Below are positions 62,596 through 64,000 of a stretch of 64,000 bases of DNA, piece by piece. Position 1 is the first letter of the stretch. Each line of letters opens with the position of its first letter. Made by a program: the position numbers and the translations under genes. Below the pieces are notes generated by a model that saw only the letters and a list, made by a program, of their open reading frames with translations, was not told the origin of the DNA and made no database searches. Source of the stretch: Sinotaia quadrata (Eukaryota; Mollusca; Gastropoda; Architaenioglossa; Viviparidae); NCBI GenBank assembly GCA_028829895.1, contig CM054177.1:32823064-32887063 (forward strand). The letters run 5' to 3'.

Positions 62596-63329
62596 CTCCA
62601 TGACTGAGGCATTCCACTATCTAAACAATTCTGAGAAGCACAATTCTAGAAAGTGTTGGTTACAACTAATTCAGTCTTAGATCAACCCATATTCATCACA
62701 CACCTTTTCTAGAAAATGGAGAATAAATAATAATTAAAAAAAAAAAAAAAGAGCTAGTTTATATGAAAAGATAAGCTAAATGATGCTGCTTTATTTATTT
62801 AAGATGCTAATCCATTCAGTTTCTCACAACCATTTAAACACTCATATAACATTTCAATACATAACACAGCAATCCATTATTCAAACTGTACTTTAATCTG
62901 ATATCGGTGTAGGTGTATATTGTACTGGTATAAATGATAAATATTGGTAATGAGCAATCCACGATAACAAAAGTAATATTAAATTCTCACCAAATCCTAT
63001 TTTCAAGGATATTTTTGTGTGAGTTTAATACAAAATAAAGTTGTAATGTATCTTTTATGTTTTATGTTTATCTTGTATGTTTTAACACGTACAAAAATGA
63101 AAAGCACAAGATTAATATTTAAGTATTAAACAGTATGATAAAAGTTATACCACACCATTTAGTGAAGATTCCTAAGTTATACCTATTGTTTTGGATTTTT
63201 TTAGATGACTGATCTCAGAGATCAGCACAACCTCATGATTGTTTCTGATCACTGAATCACATGCCTCCCACTTTCATTCCCACGCCTCTTTCCTCTGTCT
63301 CTATCTTCATATGGCATCTCTCTTATGTC

Positions 63330-63645
63330 TGTCTCTCTTCAGATGGCATCTCTTTTAATGTCTGCCTATGGCATCTCTCATCATGCCTGCCTCTCTCTTC
63401 ATATGACATTTCTCATCATGCCTGCCTCTCTCTTCATATGACATTTCTCATCATGCCTGCCTCTCTCTTCATATGACATTTCTCATCATGCCTGCCTCTC
63501 TCTTCATATGACATTTCTCATCATGCCTGCCTCTCTCTTCATATGACATTTCTCATCATGCCTGCCTCTCTCTTCATATGACATTTCTCATCATGCCTGC
63601 CTCTCTCTTCATATGACATTTCTCATCATGCCTGCCTCTCTCTTG
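63330..63645. repeat. 35-bp minisatellite, about 8 copies
   Basis: The unit is CATTTCTCATCATGCCTGCC plus TCTCTCTTCATATGA, nearly perfect from 63370 onward. Confidence 0.96.
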
Positions 63646-64000
63646 ATAATTGTATTCATGTACATTTGTGTATGCAGGTGTTTGCACTTTTCTAACTTTA
63701 ACTAAAGTCATGACAAACTTTATTTACCTGGAATTAAAACTAATCTAAATTGATTGAAATGATCTGGTACAATAGATGAAGCTTTATAATTCAGGACGCA
63801 TAAATTACTAAAACGTTTTCAATACAAGTACCTAAAATCATCTTATAATATTTATATAAAATTTCCATTGTCCATGAAACTAAATAGGTTTAACAAATAT
63901 GCTGATGGCAAATTATGTATAATAGTATAAAACAATTGAAAAATTATGTATAAAAGTATAAAATTATTCTTATTATTTATCAAAATGAATTTTGTATGCT

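Larger units (their letters stand above)
62272..64000 (-). other. USP34 intron reaching the window edge
   Basis: No further exon was recognised up to the right edge. It contains the 63-bp and 35-bp arrays listed separately and an A run near 62740. Confidence 0.55.

Noticed and set aside
63330..63645. 35-bp direct repeats resembling a CRISPR array
   Set aside because: No spacers; an ordinary minisatellite.

Overview
This window is nuclear DNA from an animal. It is AT-rich, its genes are split by many introns with GT-AG borders, and its introns are full of minisatellites and hAT-type DNA transposons. Protein similarity places it in Bilateria. A mollusc or other lophotrochozoan is my best guess, but nothing in the sequence proves it.

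Two conserved genes converge tail to tail. On the + strand, five exons (1212-11227) encode the C-terminal 221 residues of the Hsp90 co-chaperone AHSA1/AHA1; its 5' exons lie left of the window. On the - strand, thirty exons (62271 down to 13322) encode about 1,440 residues of the C-terminal half of the giant deubiquitinase USP34; its catalytic domain and 5' end lie right of the window. All exon phases add up (666 and 4,329 coding bases, both multiples of three). The two stop codons are about 2.1 kb apart. In human, AHSA2(P) and USP34 sit in the same convergent order, so this looks like very old conserved synteny.

The USP34 model contains several oddities: a probable 10-nt microexon joined to a 137-nt exon (a 49-residue insert absent from human USP34), a 33-nt symmetric exon also without a clear human counterpart, a GC-AG intron, and a long divergent Ser/Thr/acidic tail with a short coding tandem repeat.

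Most remaining sequence is intron. A structurally complete hAT transposon (39020-42448: intact 600-residue transposase, terminal inverted repeats, perfect 8-bp target duplication) sits in one USP34 intron, inserted inside a 37-bp tandem array. Two small hAT-like MITEs (6362-6520 and 16670-16801) are also visible, one of them inside another repeat array. More than twenty minisatellite arrays, with units of about 14 to 128 bp, fill the introns.

The most unusual pattern is that several of these arrays begin exactly at USP34 splice junctions and carry copies of the donor or acceptor into the intron (exons 2, 12, 14 and 20, probably 16). One of these, a 51-bp duplication at exon 2, creates two identical in-frame donors. 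No RNA genes, CRISPR arrays or prokaryotic-type operons were seen.
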